A stretch of 64,000 nt of DNA, from positions 3,410,001 to 3,474,000 of the forward strand of contig OZ244892.1 of NCBI GenBank assembly GCA_965221465.1, written 5' to 3'. Position numbers and translations under genes: made by a program. Source of the stretch: Azophilus sp965221465. GTDB taxonomy: Bacteria > Pseudomonadota > Gammaproteobacteria > Pseudomonadales > Azotimanducaceae. Shown here piece by piece: positions 45,007-53,989 of this stretch (its first letter is position 1; every line of letters starts with the position of its first letter). A model generated the notes under the pieces. The model saw only the letters and a program-made list of their open reading frames with translations, did no database searches and had not been told where the DNA came from.

Positions 45007-46155
45007 TCAAGACCTTGCAGCCCCCTCGACGATCTGCAGCGCCCGTTCGAGCCATGCCTCGTTGTCCGTAGCTGTCATCCGCACGTCGGGAACGACACCG
45101 CTGGCGTGAATCGGACGGCCGTCGGGCCGGTAGTAGTGGCCGGTGGTGAGCTTGAGGGCACGGCTCCCGGCCAGCGGCAGCACCGACTGCACGGACCCCT
45201 TGCCGTAGCTTCTCGCGCCCAGAACGACAGCGCGCCCGTGATCCTGCAGGGCGCTTGCCACGATTTCCGAACCGGATGCGGAACCCCCATTCATCAGCAC
45301 CACGACCGGCGCTCCGTCGAGCAGGTCCCCGGTGAGCGCCCGGTGCTCGAGGCGTTGCTCCCCGGGTCTGCTCTCCGTGCAGATCAGCAGTCCCCGCTCG
45401 AGCAGCGCATCCGCGGTATCGATCGAAGCACCGAGCACGCCACCCGGGTTGTTGCGCAGGTCCAGCACGAGGCCGGCGATTGCACCGGCCCCGTTCCGCT
45501 CTAACGCCCTGACCGATTCGGCAAAGTCGTTGCCGGTGCTCTTCTGGAACCGGGCGATGTGCACATAAGCATAGCCGGGCTTAAGCCACCGGCCACGTAC
45601 GCTCTCGATATCGATTGCCTCCCGGGTCAGGCTGACGTCGAATCGCTCGCCCGAACGTACCAGGGTGAGCGCGACAGCCGAACCTGGAGGGCCGCGCAAC
45701 AGGTCGATTGCCTGCAGCAACTTTCTGCCCTTCAGGGATTCGCCGTCCAGCGCGATCAAGCGGTCGCCCGCGACCACACCGGCGTTGGCCGCCGGGCCGC
45801 CCTCCAACGACTCGACTACGGTGAACCAGCCGTCCACGAGGCCGAGCTCGACGCCGATGCCGCCGAACCGGCCTGCCGTGTCGGCCCGCAGACGTTCGTA
45901 AGCGTCGCGGTCCAGGTATTTCGAATAGGGGTCCAGCCCGTCGAGCATGCCGCGCAACGCATTGCCGACGAGCTGCCCATCGGGAAGCTCCTCGACATAG
46001 TTGGCGCCGATGTAGCGAGCCGCCTGTTCGATGGCATCGGCCTCCCGCTCGAGCGCGGCCTCCTGGAACCAGCCCCGATAACCGACGATGCCGATCACCA
46101 TGCCGGTGACGATGCTGGCAACGATACCGAAGAGGGTGACGAAGCGAATGCCCAT
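45007..46155 (-). CDS. ctpA: C-terminal processing S41 peptidase
   Basis: A 382-residue serine peptidase with an N-terminal membrane anchor (residues 5-28). The PDZ domain spans about 95-180 (GIGVELG, AGVVAGDRLIALDG). The catalytic Ser is in NGGSASGSEIVA and the Lys in GARSYGKGSVQ. The order gpmI-envC-ctpA is common in proteobacteria. Here a 10-kb island separates ctpA from the complete envC. Confidence 0.94.
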   Translation of the reverse strand: MGIRFVTLFGIVASIVTGMVIGIVGYRGWFQEAALEREADAIEQAARYIGANYVEELPDGQLVGNALRGMLDGLDPYSKYLDRDAYERLRADTAGRFGGIGVELGLVDGWFTVVESLEGGPAANAGVVAGDRLIALDGESLKGRKLLQAIDLLRGPPGSAVALTLVRSGERFDVSLTREAIDIESVRGRWLKPGYAYVHIARFQKSTGNDFAESVRALERNGAGAIAGLVLDLRNNPGGVLGASIDTADALLERGLLICTESRPGEQRLEHRALTGDLLDGAPVVVLMNGGSASGSEIVASALQDHGRAVVLGARSYGKGSVQSVLPLAGSRALKLTTGHYYRPDGRPIHASGVVPDVRMTATDNEAWLERALQIVEGAARS

Positions 46156-46301
46156 TGACGGAGTTTACCGCGGCACGAAACGAACAGCGGCTTCGGGCCG
46201 CAGTGAAGAGTCGCGGCCGGGAGCCATCCTGCTCACCAGCCCACCGGTCGGAAGAGCACACGCTTGGTGAGCTCGAGGCGAAGCAATGTCTCGTTCGTCG
46301 T

Positions 46302-46545
46302 TCAACCCCGGCGACGGGCCATCCAGCGCAACGGGTCTGTGGACTTGCCGCGTTGTCGAACTTCGAAATACAGACCCGTCGTTCGCGTGCCGCCGCTCTG
46401 TCCCGCATGAGCGATCACCTCGCCGCTTTCCACCATGTCGCCGGGGCGCTTGGTCAGCCTGTCCGCGTGCCCGTAGAGCGTCATGTAGCCGTCGCCGTGG
46501 TCCAGGATTGTCAACAGCCCGAAGCCGCGCAACCAGTCCGCAAAG
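46302..46545 (-). pseudogene. envC 3'-end duplicate, left boundary of the island
   Basis: Positions 46306-46545 match 56627-56866 at 235 of 240 bases. This fragment would encode the last about 80 residues of EnvC (from FADWLRGFGLLTILDHGDGYMTL to the stop) but lacks everything upstream. It lies 150 bases from ctpA, where a complete envC would sit in an uninterrupted gpmI-envC-ctpA locus. Confidence 0.92.
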
Positions 46546-46550
46546 TAGTG

Positions 46551-46567
46551 GTCCGACAGAGTCGGAC
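46551..46567. repeat. Perfect 7-bp inverted repeat at the island edge
   Basis: GTCCGACAGAGTCGGAC, with arms GTCCGAC/GTCGGAC and a three-base loop, begins five bases inside the left direct repeat. It could be a recombinase site, an operator, or chance. Confidence 0.5.
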
Positions 46568-46683
46568 AGTGCATTAGATCGGTTCCAGGACGGGCAATTG
46601 CAACGACGAACAGATGCATTCCCGGCTGGACGGCTCCACCCCCGGTGAGTCTACACTGGGATTCGGTCAATGGATTTGGCAGC

Positions 46684-46770
46684 ATGAACGAAAATGGCGG
46701 CGGACACCCCAAATCCAATGCCGAGTTGCCCAACGAATGGGGTCCACTACTAAACGACGGAGCAAACTAG
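46684..46770 (+). CDS. Possible 28-residue leader peptide
   Basis: An ATG frame of 28 residues (MNENGGGHPKSNAELPNEWG and eight more) ends three bases before the GTG of the first operon gene. The position suggests a translated leader. The Shine-Dalgarno is poor and I have no independent support. Confidence 0.25.
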   Translation: MNENGGGHPKSNAELPNEWGPLLNDGAN

Positions 46771-46773
46771 CGC

Positions 46774-48675
46774 GTGACTGGTCGATACCTCAATGAGCTG
46801 AAACAGTTGAGCGCCGTCTATGAGGCGGCCTTGAGCGCCGACATCGGCTCACTCGCTAACACCGTTCAGACATGGGCAGAACGACCCATGATCATGGTGG
46901 GTTCAGGGGGGTCCTTCTCCACAGCCTCCTTCGCCGCATTTTTGCATGAGCATGCCACTGGACGGCTGACCCGCGCTGCGACGCCCCTGGAGTTGATTAC
47001 TGGCAACTTGCCGGATGCTGGCGTTGCCTGCTTCAGCGCCAACGGTCGCAACCGCGACATCATGACAGCGTTTCGAAACGCATCGCTTCGGGAGGTGAAT
47101 CCGCTCAGCGCATTGGTCTTAGCTGACGAGTCGCCGCTCGCGGACTTGGCGTCACGTTGGCACTACTCGAACGTAATTGCGGCACCTCACCCAGTCTTTG
47201 AGGACGGCTTTTTGGCCGTGGCCTCTTTGTTGGCGTCCTGCGTGCTACTGACCCGCGCATACCGCGCACTCTCTGACGCCGATGGGCAAATGCCCGAGAC
47301 GTTGCATGAGTTGATGTCGAGCACGAGTTCGGTTACGCACCTTGATGAGCTCGGTTCGTTGCTCGAACCCCTCGCAACTCGCCAATACGTGAGCGTGTTG
47401 TTCACGCCGGCATTAGCTCCGGCGGCCGTCGATTTGGAATCCCGTTACGTTGAAGCCGCCCTGGGTGCGTTACACATCGCGGACTTCCGAAATTTCGGGC
47501 ACGGACGACACGTCTGGATGGCGAAACGCTCGCAGCAAACGGCTGTCTTAGCCTTAGTCGGGGATAAATTGCAGCCACTCGCGGGCAAAACGCTGGATCT
47601 TCTTCCCAACGACATCAAGATCACGCGCGTCGATTTCCGCGGTACCTGGGACCTTCAAGGACTGGCGGGCCTCGTCGTGAGCTTACACGCGGCTGAAAGT
47701 GCGGGACACACGGCCGGGATCGATCCGGGTAAACCCGGCGTCCCATCTTTTGGTCGTGCCTTGTACCGCCTAGCGCCGCAAAGCGACGGCAAGCGACAAA
47801 GGGAACTCAATCGGGACGCAGCGATCACCCGAAAACGACAACCGATCGACAACCCGAAATGGATCGCACATTACGACGATCAGTTCGAAAAGCTAAATGG
47901 TGAGAGATTTGGCGGACTCGTCGCGGACTACGATGGCACGTTGTGTGACAACATCGCACGCTTTGACCCGTTGCGAGAGGATGTGGCCAGCGAATTGACG
48001 CGCTTGTGCGCGAGCGGGGCGGCAATCGGTATTGCGACCGGAAGAGGTCCGTCGGCCGGAGTTGCTCTTCGCGTGGCATTGCCGACGGCCTGGCACGCTC
48101 AAGTCTTGGTGGGCTACTACAATGGCGCCGAGGTGCGCCCATTGGCGGATACGACCGATCCGCTCTTGCCAGAACTCAAGCGCGACCATCTAATGCTCAA
48201 GGCCTTGGCAGTTGATTCGGTATTAGGTGAGGCACGAGTTCAAACTTGCAACATTGCCCAAGTCTCTTTGAGCCTCAACTCCGACGTCGACGTTGAACGC
48301 GCGGTAGCCCGTGCCTACCACTTGTTGCGCTCGGTGGGTATCAAGGGCAATGTTGTGGCTTCGAGCCATTCCATTGACATCCTCTTGCGAGGTCAATCCA
48401 AAGCCGATGTCGTCAGAGCCGTGCTACGCGGTTCCGATCAGGACAAACCAGTGTTACGACTCGGCGACCGCGGAAAATGGCCTGGCAATGATGCGCAACT
48501 ACTCGACGACCCTTATGGCCTTGGCGTGGATGTGGTGAGCCCCCATCCCCATCATTGCTGGGCGTTATCTCCACCAGGCGTGAAAGGCGTCCAGGCGACG
48601 CTCTTTTTCCTCAAGCGTTTGACCTGGACGAAAGTGGGCGGCCGTTTGCGCCTCTCGCCGGGTGCGCGGGCATGA
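46774..48675 (+). CDS. SIS-domain plus HAD-phosphatase fusion protein
   Basis: A 633-residue cytoplasmic fusion and first gene of the five-gene operon. Residues 1-330 are a SIS sugar-phosphate domain pair: MVGSGGSFST at 41-50 is the phosphosugar loop, and YVEAALGALHIADFRNFGHGRH (225-246) the second SIS half with a catalytic-type glutamate and histidine. Residues 375-620 are a Cof-type HAD phosphatase: DYDGTL (385-390), TGR (422-424), Lys543 and GDRGKWPGND (564-573). The pair could isomerise and dephosphorylate a sugar or nucleoside phosphate. The start is GTG 46774. Base composition is lower in GC than the host genes. Confidence 0.82.
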   Translation: MTGRYLNELKQLSAVYEAALSADIGSLANTVQTWAERPMIMVGSGGSFSTASFAAFLHEHATGRLTRAATPLELITGNLPDAGVACFSANGRNRDIMTAFRNASLREVNPLSALVLADESPLADLASRWHYSNVIAAPHPVFEDGFLAVASLLASCVLLTRAYRALSDADGQMPETLHELMSSTSSVTHLDELGSLLEPLATRQYVSVLFTPALAPAAVDLESRYVEAALGALHIADFRNFGHGRHVWMAKRSQQTAVLALVGDKLQPLAGKTLDLLPNDIKITRVDFRGTWDLQGLAGLVVSLHAAESAGHTAGIDPGKPGVPSFGRALYRLAPQSDGKRQRELNRDAAITRKRQPIDNPKWIAHYDDQFEKLNGERFGGLVADYDGTLCDNIARFDPLREDVASELTRLCASGAAIGIATGRGPSAGVALRVALPTAWHAQVLVGYYNGAEVRPLADTTDPLLPELKRDHLMLKALAVDSVLGEARVQTCNIAQVSLSLNSDVDVERAVARAYHLLRSVGIKGNVVASSHSIDILLRGQSKADVVRAVLRGSDQDKPVLRLGDRGKWPGNDAQLLDDPYGLGVDVVSPHPHHCWALSPPGVKGVQATLFFLKRLTWTKVGGRLRLSPGARA

Positions 48676-48685
48676 GTACGGCACG

Positions 48686-49810
48686 ATGAAAAAAGAGCTC
48701 GCGGAAAGCCTGCTCGCTCGCATCATGGGCTGGGACGATGCAGCTAAGGCGCGCGAGCGCGCCCGTCTCGAAGTGCTCGCAGCCTACAAATACGATCAGT
48801 ACCAGCAGTTCGCACCCGGTCGTCGTTTTTTGGAAAGTCTGGCGCTATGGCTCGCGCAGTTCGATGAAGGTAAAGAGCGTGACATAGCCTACGACTTCGT
48901 GTGCCGGCGTTTGGTGTTCATTTCCGATGAGGAAATGAACCAATTGGTGGAATTAGCGTTTCCGACCATCATCAGACCCATTTTACTCAGCGATGCAGCG
49001 GCAGATGGAGAAATCACTCCGAGTTATCGTGTGAAAAAACTCGTCGAATCCACTTCCTACCGTCGGCGCCTTCGTCAGACGCTAATACTTGGGCTCAGCG
49101 ACGGTGCACGCACTGATCGCTTTCGTCGCGTCAATCCAAAGTCAATCTCCCACGAGCAAGTGTTCCATGCCTACGATGTGTCGATCGACAAGGCCGTCGA
49201 TTTGAGCGACAAGCTCACAGAGGATCTGACGAGTATTCTGGGTGAACCGCCGGCCGAGGAGGAGGCCAAATTCAAATATGTGGTGTTGCTCGACGACTTT
49301 TCCGCCAGCGGCACCAGTTACATCCGCCCCGAAGGTAATGACGGGCAGTGGACCGGTAAGATCGCCAAAGTAATCGCCAAGCTGGAAGAAGGAGAGGGGC
49401 TGGGTTATAACATCGCCGATCACAGCGTGAGAGTGTTGGTGGTCATCTATATTGCCTCAGCAGTAGCGACAGATTACATACAAAATTCGATCGATAAGTT
49501 ACCGTTTTCCAAAGGCACCATTGAACTGCACACTGTGTTTCCGTTAACCCAATCCTCACGCTTAGAAAGAGTAAACGAAGCGAATTTGTTCAAACTGCTT
49601 GAAGAAAGCAAGTATTTTGATTCCAGGGCCGATGATGAACACGGCGCCGTAGGAGGCACATCAATGCAGTTAGGCTACAGCGACGGGCGGCTACCGATCG
49701 TCTTGAGTCATAACACACCCAATAATTCGATTTATCTGTTGTGGGCGGAAGATGTGCATAAGGTGCTAGGATTGTTCCCGCGCGTTAGCCGTCACCGTAG
49801 GTTTGAATAA
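48686..49810 (+). CDS. Phosphoribosyltransferase-like protein
   Basis: A 374-residue protein from ATG 48686 (a GTG at 48662 in the previous gene would add eight residues). A type I PRTase signature, YVVLLDDFSASGTSY, lies at about 198-212. It contains the two acidic residues and the G-T loop that bind PRPP ribose-phosphate. The N-terminal half is helical, with ERARLEVLAAYKYDQYQQF and FISDEEMNQLVELAF. It resembles, from memory and unchecked, the PRTase-like proteins of predicted bacterial conflict systems. The gap to the SIS-HAD gene is ten bases and to the ATPase gene two. Confidence 0.75.
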   Translation: MKKELAESLLARIMGWDDAAKARERARLEVLAAYKYDQYQQFAPGRRFLESLALWLAQFDEGKERDIAYDFVCRRLVFISDEEMNQLVELAFPTIIRPILLSDAAADGEITPSYRVKKLVESTSYRRRLRQTLILGLSDGARTDRFRRVNPKSISHEQVFHAYDVSIDKAVDLSDKLTEDLTSILGEPPAEEEAKFKYVVLLDDFSASGTSYIRPEGNDGQWTGKIAKVIAKLEEGEGLGYNIADHSVRVLVVIYIASAVATDYIQNSIDKLPFSKGTIELHTVFPLTQSSRLERVNEANLFKLLEESKYFDSRADDEHGAVGGTSMQLGYSDGRLPIVLSHNTPNNSIYLLWAEDVHKVLGLFPRVSRHRRFE

Positions 49811-49812
49811 CG

Positions 49813-51717
49813 ATGCGTAATCCGTTTCGAATTCGAGCTTCGCAGCGTTCGGTCAACGACGAAGAATTTGTCAAGCTCTTCGGCTCCGGTGTACTTGAAC
49901 TCGTAAAGACCATGGACGATCCGTGGGGTAGCCTCGTCTTTCTGCGCAGTGCGCCTGGTGGTGGAAAGACCACTTTATTGCGTTTGCTCACGCCGCGTCC
50001 ACTTCAATTGACTCGTACGCTCGTCGACGACCCGCATGTGAAGTTGACCCACGACGGACTCGAAAGCACCGGGGCGGTTGGGAGCGTTGGACCCGAGGTT
50101 TTGGGTGCGATGGTCGCATTTACGACGGAGTATCGTGAACTGGCCGAATACGACCGCGGTAACAGTCTGTTTCGTGAACTCCTTAACTCACGAATCGTCA
50201 TTGCTGTGCTGCGTGCATTGCTTGAACGCAGCGAGCGCGTGTTTCCGGATGACTTAGGCACGATGATGATCAATTGGGAACCCGAATCCACCGCGACAAT
50301 CCCAGCCAGTGCCACAGGGGAGGAGTTGTTTCATTGGGCATCGAAAATCGAAAGCGGGTTTTACGAGCGGATGGATGAATTGAGTGAACCGTCCACGCCC
50401 AACGGTGGTCATGCACGCTTGGATGGCCTGAAATGGTTCGCTCGATCCTCGATTACCGACATTAGCGGACCTGTTAAGTTAAGGCGCATTTTGCTGCTCG
50501 ACGAACTCCAATTTCTCTCCCAAGGCCAACGCGCGGGTCTTACTGATTTCATTACGAACGAGCGAGAAAACTGCGGGATCTGGGTGGCGGAACGACTAGA
50601 AGCGCTCAATCATAGGGATCTGTTGTCACAAGGGGCTCTGGAAGAGCGAGATTACGAAGGGGTCATACAGCTTGAGCGTCGTTGGGCAGGCAGCCGTGCC
50701 AAAGCCTACGGCAAATTCGTCGAGCAGATTGCAAACCTCCGCGCGGCCAAAGCAGAGGGCTTTGACAATCGCGAATTCTTTTCGCTGGTTGCCGACAAGG
50801 ACGATGCCGCAACTTGGGATAACAAGTTTGATCTGGCTTGTGAACGAATCCAAGAACGCATCAAAAGCGCAATTGGTGAATCGAACCGTTTTGACGATTG
50901 GATTGCAAACGCAGGCAGCAATCGTGGTGATTCGTTTTCTCGTGCTGTTAGCTGGCGTATAACTGAGATCATGGTGCAACGTGAGCTACACCGCAAGCAA
51001 TCGTCATTTTCATTTGATATCCTGAGCAATGAAGAGTTTGACAAGCGTGTGAAAGGCTCAGAGCGAGCCGCCGAGCATTTCCTTCGGGTCGAGGTGGGCG
51101 CACCCGTTTACTTTGGAAAGGATGCACTTGCAGTAGTCTCCTCATCTAACGTCGATCAATATCTCGATGTGGCCGGTGAATTTTTTGCGGAGATTGCCGC
51201 AAAAATACGAGGACCTCGAGATCGACCTAATGCGCTGGTGTCTGATCGACAAGACGCCATCATTCGAAGGGTCGCTGAACAACGCTGGGACGGTTTGACT
51301 AGGCGCCTTCCACAAGGCGTTGCGGCCAAACAATTGCTGATTGGCTTTTCGGCCTTTGCCCGCCACCATACTTTTCGACCGACTGCGCCTTACGCGCCAG
51401 GAGTGACTGGTTTTGCGATTACCATGAATGACCGGAAAACGCTAATCGATAGCGATGACAAAGATATCCCCCATCTCGCGGAACTGCGCAATGTCCTGAC
51501 GTCACTCGTTGCGCACAACCTACTGGTGCCGAGTATCGATCGGCAACATGGCGGTAAATCCATCGTGTTGTTCTACTTGAATCGATTGTTGTGTGTGCAT
51601 TTCAACCTTCCGCTTGGCTATGGTGGCTGGCGATTGAAATCATTAGTCGAACTCAACGATTGGATGAATCGCGGCGCAGTAGGCGAACGATCTACCGAGG
51701 TGATTAAGCTTGTCTAA
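49813..51717 (+). CDS. P-loop ATPase (ORC/Cdc6-like or related AAA+)
   Basis: A 634-residue ATPase. Walker A is APGGGKTT at 47-54 and Walker B RILLLDELQ near 225-233, with a helical arginine-rich region beyond. The N-terminus (MRNPFRIRASQRSVNDEEFVKLFGSG) is typical of P-loop NTPases in conflict systems. The C-terminal 250 residues have no family I recognise. I recall an 'ORC-CDC6-like' family paired with PRTase-like proteins in conflict systems, but could not check. It may be the sensor or motor of the system. It begins two bases after the PRTase gene. Confidence 0.78.
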   Translation: MRNPFRIRASQRSVNDEEFVKLFGSGVLELVKTMDDPWGSLVFLRSAPGGGKTTLLRLLTPRPLQLTRTLVDDPHVKLTHDGLESTGAVGSVGPEVLGAMVAFTTEYRELAEYDRGNSLFRELLNSRIVIAVLRALLERSERVFPDDLGTMMINWEPESTATIPASATGEELFHWASKIESGFYERMDELSEPSTPNGGHARLDGLKWFARSSITDISGPVKLRRILLLDELQFLSQGQRAGLTDFITNERENCGIWVAERLEALNHRDLLSQGALEERDYEGVIQLERRWAGSRAKAYGKFVEQIANLRAAKAEGFDNREFFSLVADKDDAATWDNKFDLACERIQERIKSAIGESNRFDDWIANAGSNRGDSFSRAVSWRITEIMVQRELHRKQSSFSFDILSNEEFDKRVKGSERAAEHFLRVEVGAPVYFGKDALAVVSSSNVDQYLDVAGEFFAEIAAKIRGPRDRPNALVSDRQDAIIRRVAEQRWDGLTRRLPQGVAAKQLLIGFSAFARHHTFRPTAPYAPGVTGFAITMNDRKTLIDSDDKDIPHLAELRNVLTSLVAHNLLVPSIDRQHGGKSIVLFYLNRLLCVHFNLPLGYGGWRLKSLVELNDWMNRGAVGERSTEVIKLV

Positions 51718-51727
51718 TGGGGGCACG

Positions 51728-52834
51728 ATGCGCTGGGATCCATACATGCTTGCTAATCACGGTACGTTTGATGAATTTTGGTCGCAACACATAGCGCGCA
51801 GATCTCGCAAGCTGCTAATGGTCTTAGGACGCGGATTTGATCCCCGTGCATTGGCAGCGCTAAAGCAGTTGCAGTCACTCGGTGTAAGGCCGGACGTTTG
51901 GTTAATTGCGTTTGATAATGGATTGCCCGACAGTGGGCAGCGTGAGAAACTCACCCTAGCCAATCAAGAAGGACTTCTGACATTGGTTGGCACAGAAGCG
52001 CTAACCTCGCTGGAAGTCCGAATTGGCGGGGCGGCTACGAAATCCACCTCACGCAGCACGAGTAGCGCAATTGCGCAAGCAGGGCCATTGTTGGCTTATG
52101 ATGATGTGATCGTGGATATCAGTGCGATGCCTCGCATGGTTGCGCTCACAAGTGTAGCAAAGTTGCTGTATGAGTTTGATAAGCAAGCGCTCAAAGGCGA
52201 AAGAAACATAAACTTGCACGTAGTTACTGCAGAAAGTGTCGCCACTGATCTTCGGAGTCACGGGAGCCTGATGGATGAAACCACCTCTGTCCTCGGATTT
52301 TCCGGGCAACTAAACGGCGTGGCGTCCGAGCACGTCCCGCGAGTGTGGTTTCCGATTTTGGGTGAATCCCAAAGCGAACGCTTGGGATTGATTCGAAGTC
52401 GCTTAGACCCAGACGAAATCTGCCCCGTCATTCCGTTTCCCTCGCGCGATCCGAGGCGCGGTGACGACATAATCACAGAGCATCGTGACACCTTGTTCGA
52501 GGATTTCCAAGTCGAGCCATCAAACATCTTGCGGGCGTCCGAATTCAATCCATTCGAAGCCTACCGTCAGTTGTACACAGCAATGGACCGCTACCGACGA
52601 ACACTTAAGGAACTGGGCGGGTGTAAAGCCTTTGTGTCGCCGTTATCGTCAAAACTGTTGTCGATTGGTGCATTGCTCGCCTGCTACGACCACCGGCATG
52701 GTCAGATCGACGGACCCAGACTAATGGTGGGCATTCCGTACGTGGAAACGGCCGTCTATGGCGACCCCAAGGATAGTGAAGATATGCAATACGAACTATA
52801 CTCAATGTGGATAAGAGGAGAGTGGGAGACATGA
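51728..52834 (+). CDS. Uncharacterised protein of the five-gene operon, Rossmann-like
   Basis: A 368-residue protein from ATG 51728, which has a GGGGG five bases upstream; TTG 51710 is an alternative. No family was recognised. A glycine loop after the first strand (LLMVLGRGFDPR, about 29-40) and a second strand-loop-helix (VIVDISAMPRMVAL, about 126-139) suggest a Rossmann-type nucleotide-binding half. A second half contains CPVIPFPSRDPRRGDD and SPLSSKLLSIGALLA. The second motif is loosely reminiscent of the ligand loop of CARF domains, but this is weak. It ends overlapping the kinase start by four bases. Confidence 0.7.
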   Translation: MRWDPYMLANHGTFDEFWSQHIARRSRKLLMVLGRGFDPRALAALKQLQSLGVRPDVWLIAFDNGLPDSGQREKLTLANQEGLLTLVGTEALTSLEVRIGGAATKSTSRSTSSAIAQAGPLLAYDDVIVDISAMPRMVALTSVAKLLYEFDKQALKGERNINLHVVTAESVATDLRSHGSLMDETTSVLGFSGQLNGVASEHVPRVWFPILGESQSERLGLIRSRLDPDEICPVIPFPSRDPRRGDDIITEHRDTLFEDFQVEPSNILRASEFNPFEAYRQLYTAMDRYRRTLKELGGCKAFVSPLSSKLLSIGALLACYDHRHGQIDGPRLMVGIPYVETAVYGDPKDSEDMQYELYSMWIRGEWET

Positions 52835-53916
52835 ACTGGAAGGGGATACGCATAGATAAGACAAGCGGATCATTCGCATGGGGTACTGGACTGATCGCTA
52901 TGGACATCATCGAATTTGAAGAGGATGAGTTTGCCGCCGTTGGCGGGTCGAGCGGTAACGTCATGACGCTTTTGGCGTGGTTTGGCTGGTCAACAACGCC
53001 GGTGGCGCGGTTTGGCGACGATTCGGTGGGCCAGTTCCTACGCGACGCGCTAAAAACCTCTGGCGTCGACACGTCCCACATAAGCTGCGAATCGCGGGTA
53101 GATACGCCCATCGTCATACAGCGCTTTAGGACGGATCGTGAAGGCCAGCGCGTCCATCGATTCTCGTTAACCTGTCCGGAATGTGGTGCTTGGTTGCCAC
53201 GACATCGACCTATCACGCTTCAACAAGCCAACACACTGGCCAAATCCAAGGCGCGTCCTGACGTGTTTCATTTCGACCGGGTATCCCCGGGTGCCATAAG
53301 GCTCGGAAAAGTAGCCCGCGAGCAAGGAGCACTGGTGGTCTTTGAACCCGCCTCGGTGGGTGACGAAAAGAAGTTTCGTGAAGCGGTCGATCTCTGCCAT
53401 GTCTTAAAGTACTCGCAGGAGCGTTTGGGTAATGTGCCGGACCTTGCGGTTACACAGGCACCCAAGCTCATCGTCGAAACCCAAGGCCAGCAAGGTCTGC
53501 GGTTCCGTTGGCGTAAGCGCTGGACGCATTTAGACGCGGTCTCTACTGAAAATCCAGTCGATGCCGCCGGTTCGGGCGATTGGTGCACCGCAGCGCTCAT
53601 TCACATGATCGGCCAGCAGGGCAGCAAAGGGTTAGAGCAATTAAGGAAAGCAAGCTTGGTCGTCGCGCTGCGCACCGGCCAAACCCTGGCAGCGATCAAC
53701 TGCCAATACATCGGCGCGCGTGGGGCGATGATGGTTATGAATGTTCGGCAATTGAACGGGCATCTATTCCAACTCAGCGACAAAGCACTTACCCTATTGG
53801 TAGAAGACGATACGTCCACGATAGGTGCCACGCCGCCTGATTACTGCTTACGTTGTGGACCGAATGAAGCGCTGTCCGCAGGAGATGCCAACGCAAGCAC
53901 TGCGGGCGTCTGTTAG
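52831..53916 (+). CDS. PfkB-family carbohydrate/nucleoside kinase
   Basis: A 361-residue ribokinase-fold kinase. The N-terminal glycine motif is GGSSGNVMTLLAWFG (about 38-52), with RFGDDSVGQFLRDAL following. The C-terminal catalytic motif is NPVDAAGSGDW, with the catalytic base Asp250. Two features are unusual: a CPECG insertion at 115-119 and a CLRCG near the C-terminus, which together could hold a zinc ion. The start ATGA overlaps the previous stop; a GTG 24 bases upstream is less likely because GAGGAG fits ATG 52831. It probably phosphorylates a ribose- or nucleoside-like substrate. Confidence 0.85.
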   Translation: MNWKGIRIDKTSGSFAWGTGLIAMDIIEFEEDEFAAVGGSSGNVMTLLAWFGWSTTPVARFGDDSVGQFLRDALKTSGVDTSHISCESRVDTPIVIQRFRTDREGQRVHRFSLTCPECGAWLPRHRPITLQQANTLAKSKARPDVFHFDRVSPGAIRLGKVAREQGALVVFEPASVGDEKKFREAVDLCHVLKYSQERLGNVPDLAVTQAPKLIVETQGQQGLRFRWRKRWTHLDAVSTENPVDAAGSGDWCTAALIHMIGQQGSKGLEQLRKASLVVALRTGQTLAAINCQYIGARGAMMVMNVRQLNGHLFQLSDKALTLLVEDDTSTIGATPPDYCLRCGPNEALSAGDANASTAGVC

Positions 53917-53989
53917 CCACATGAGTAACCTCAGTGTCGGGTCGCTCGTTATGCTTTGACGACGGCCTCCGGGCCGTCGTGCGATGAGA

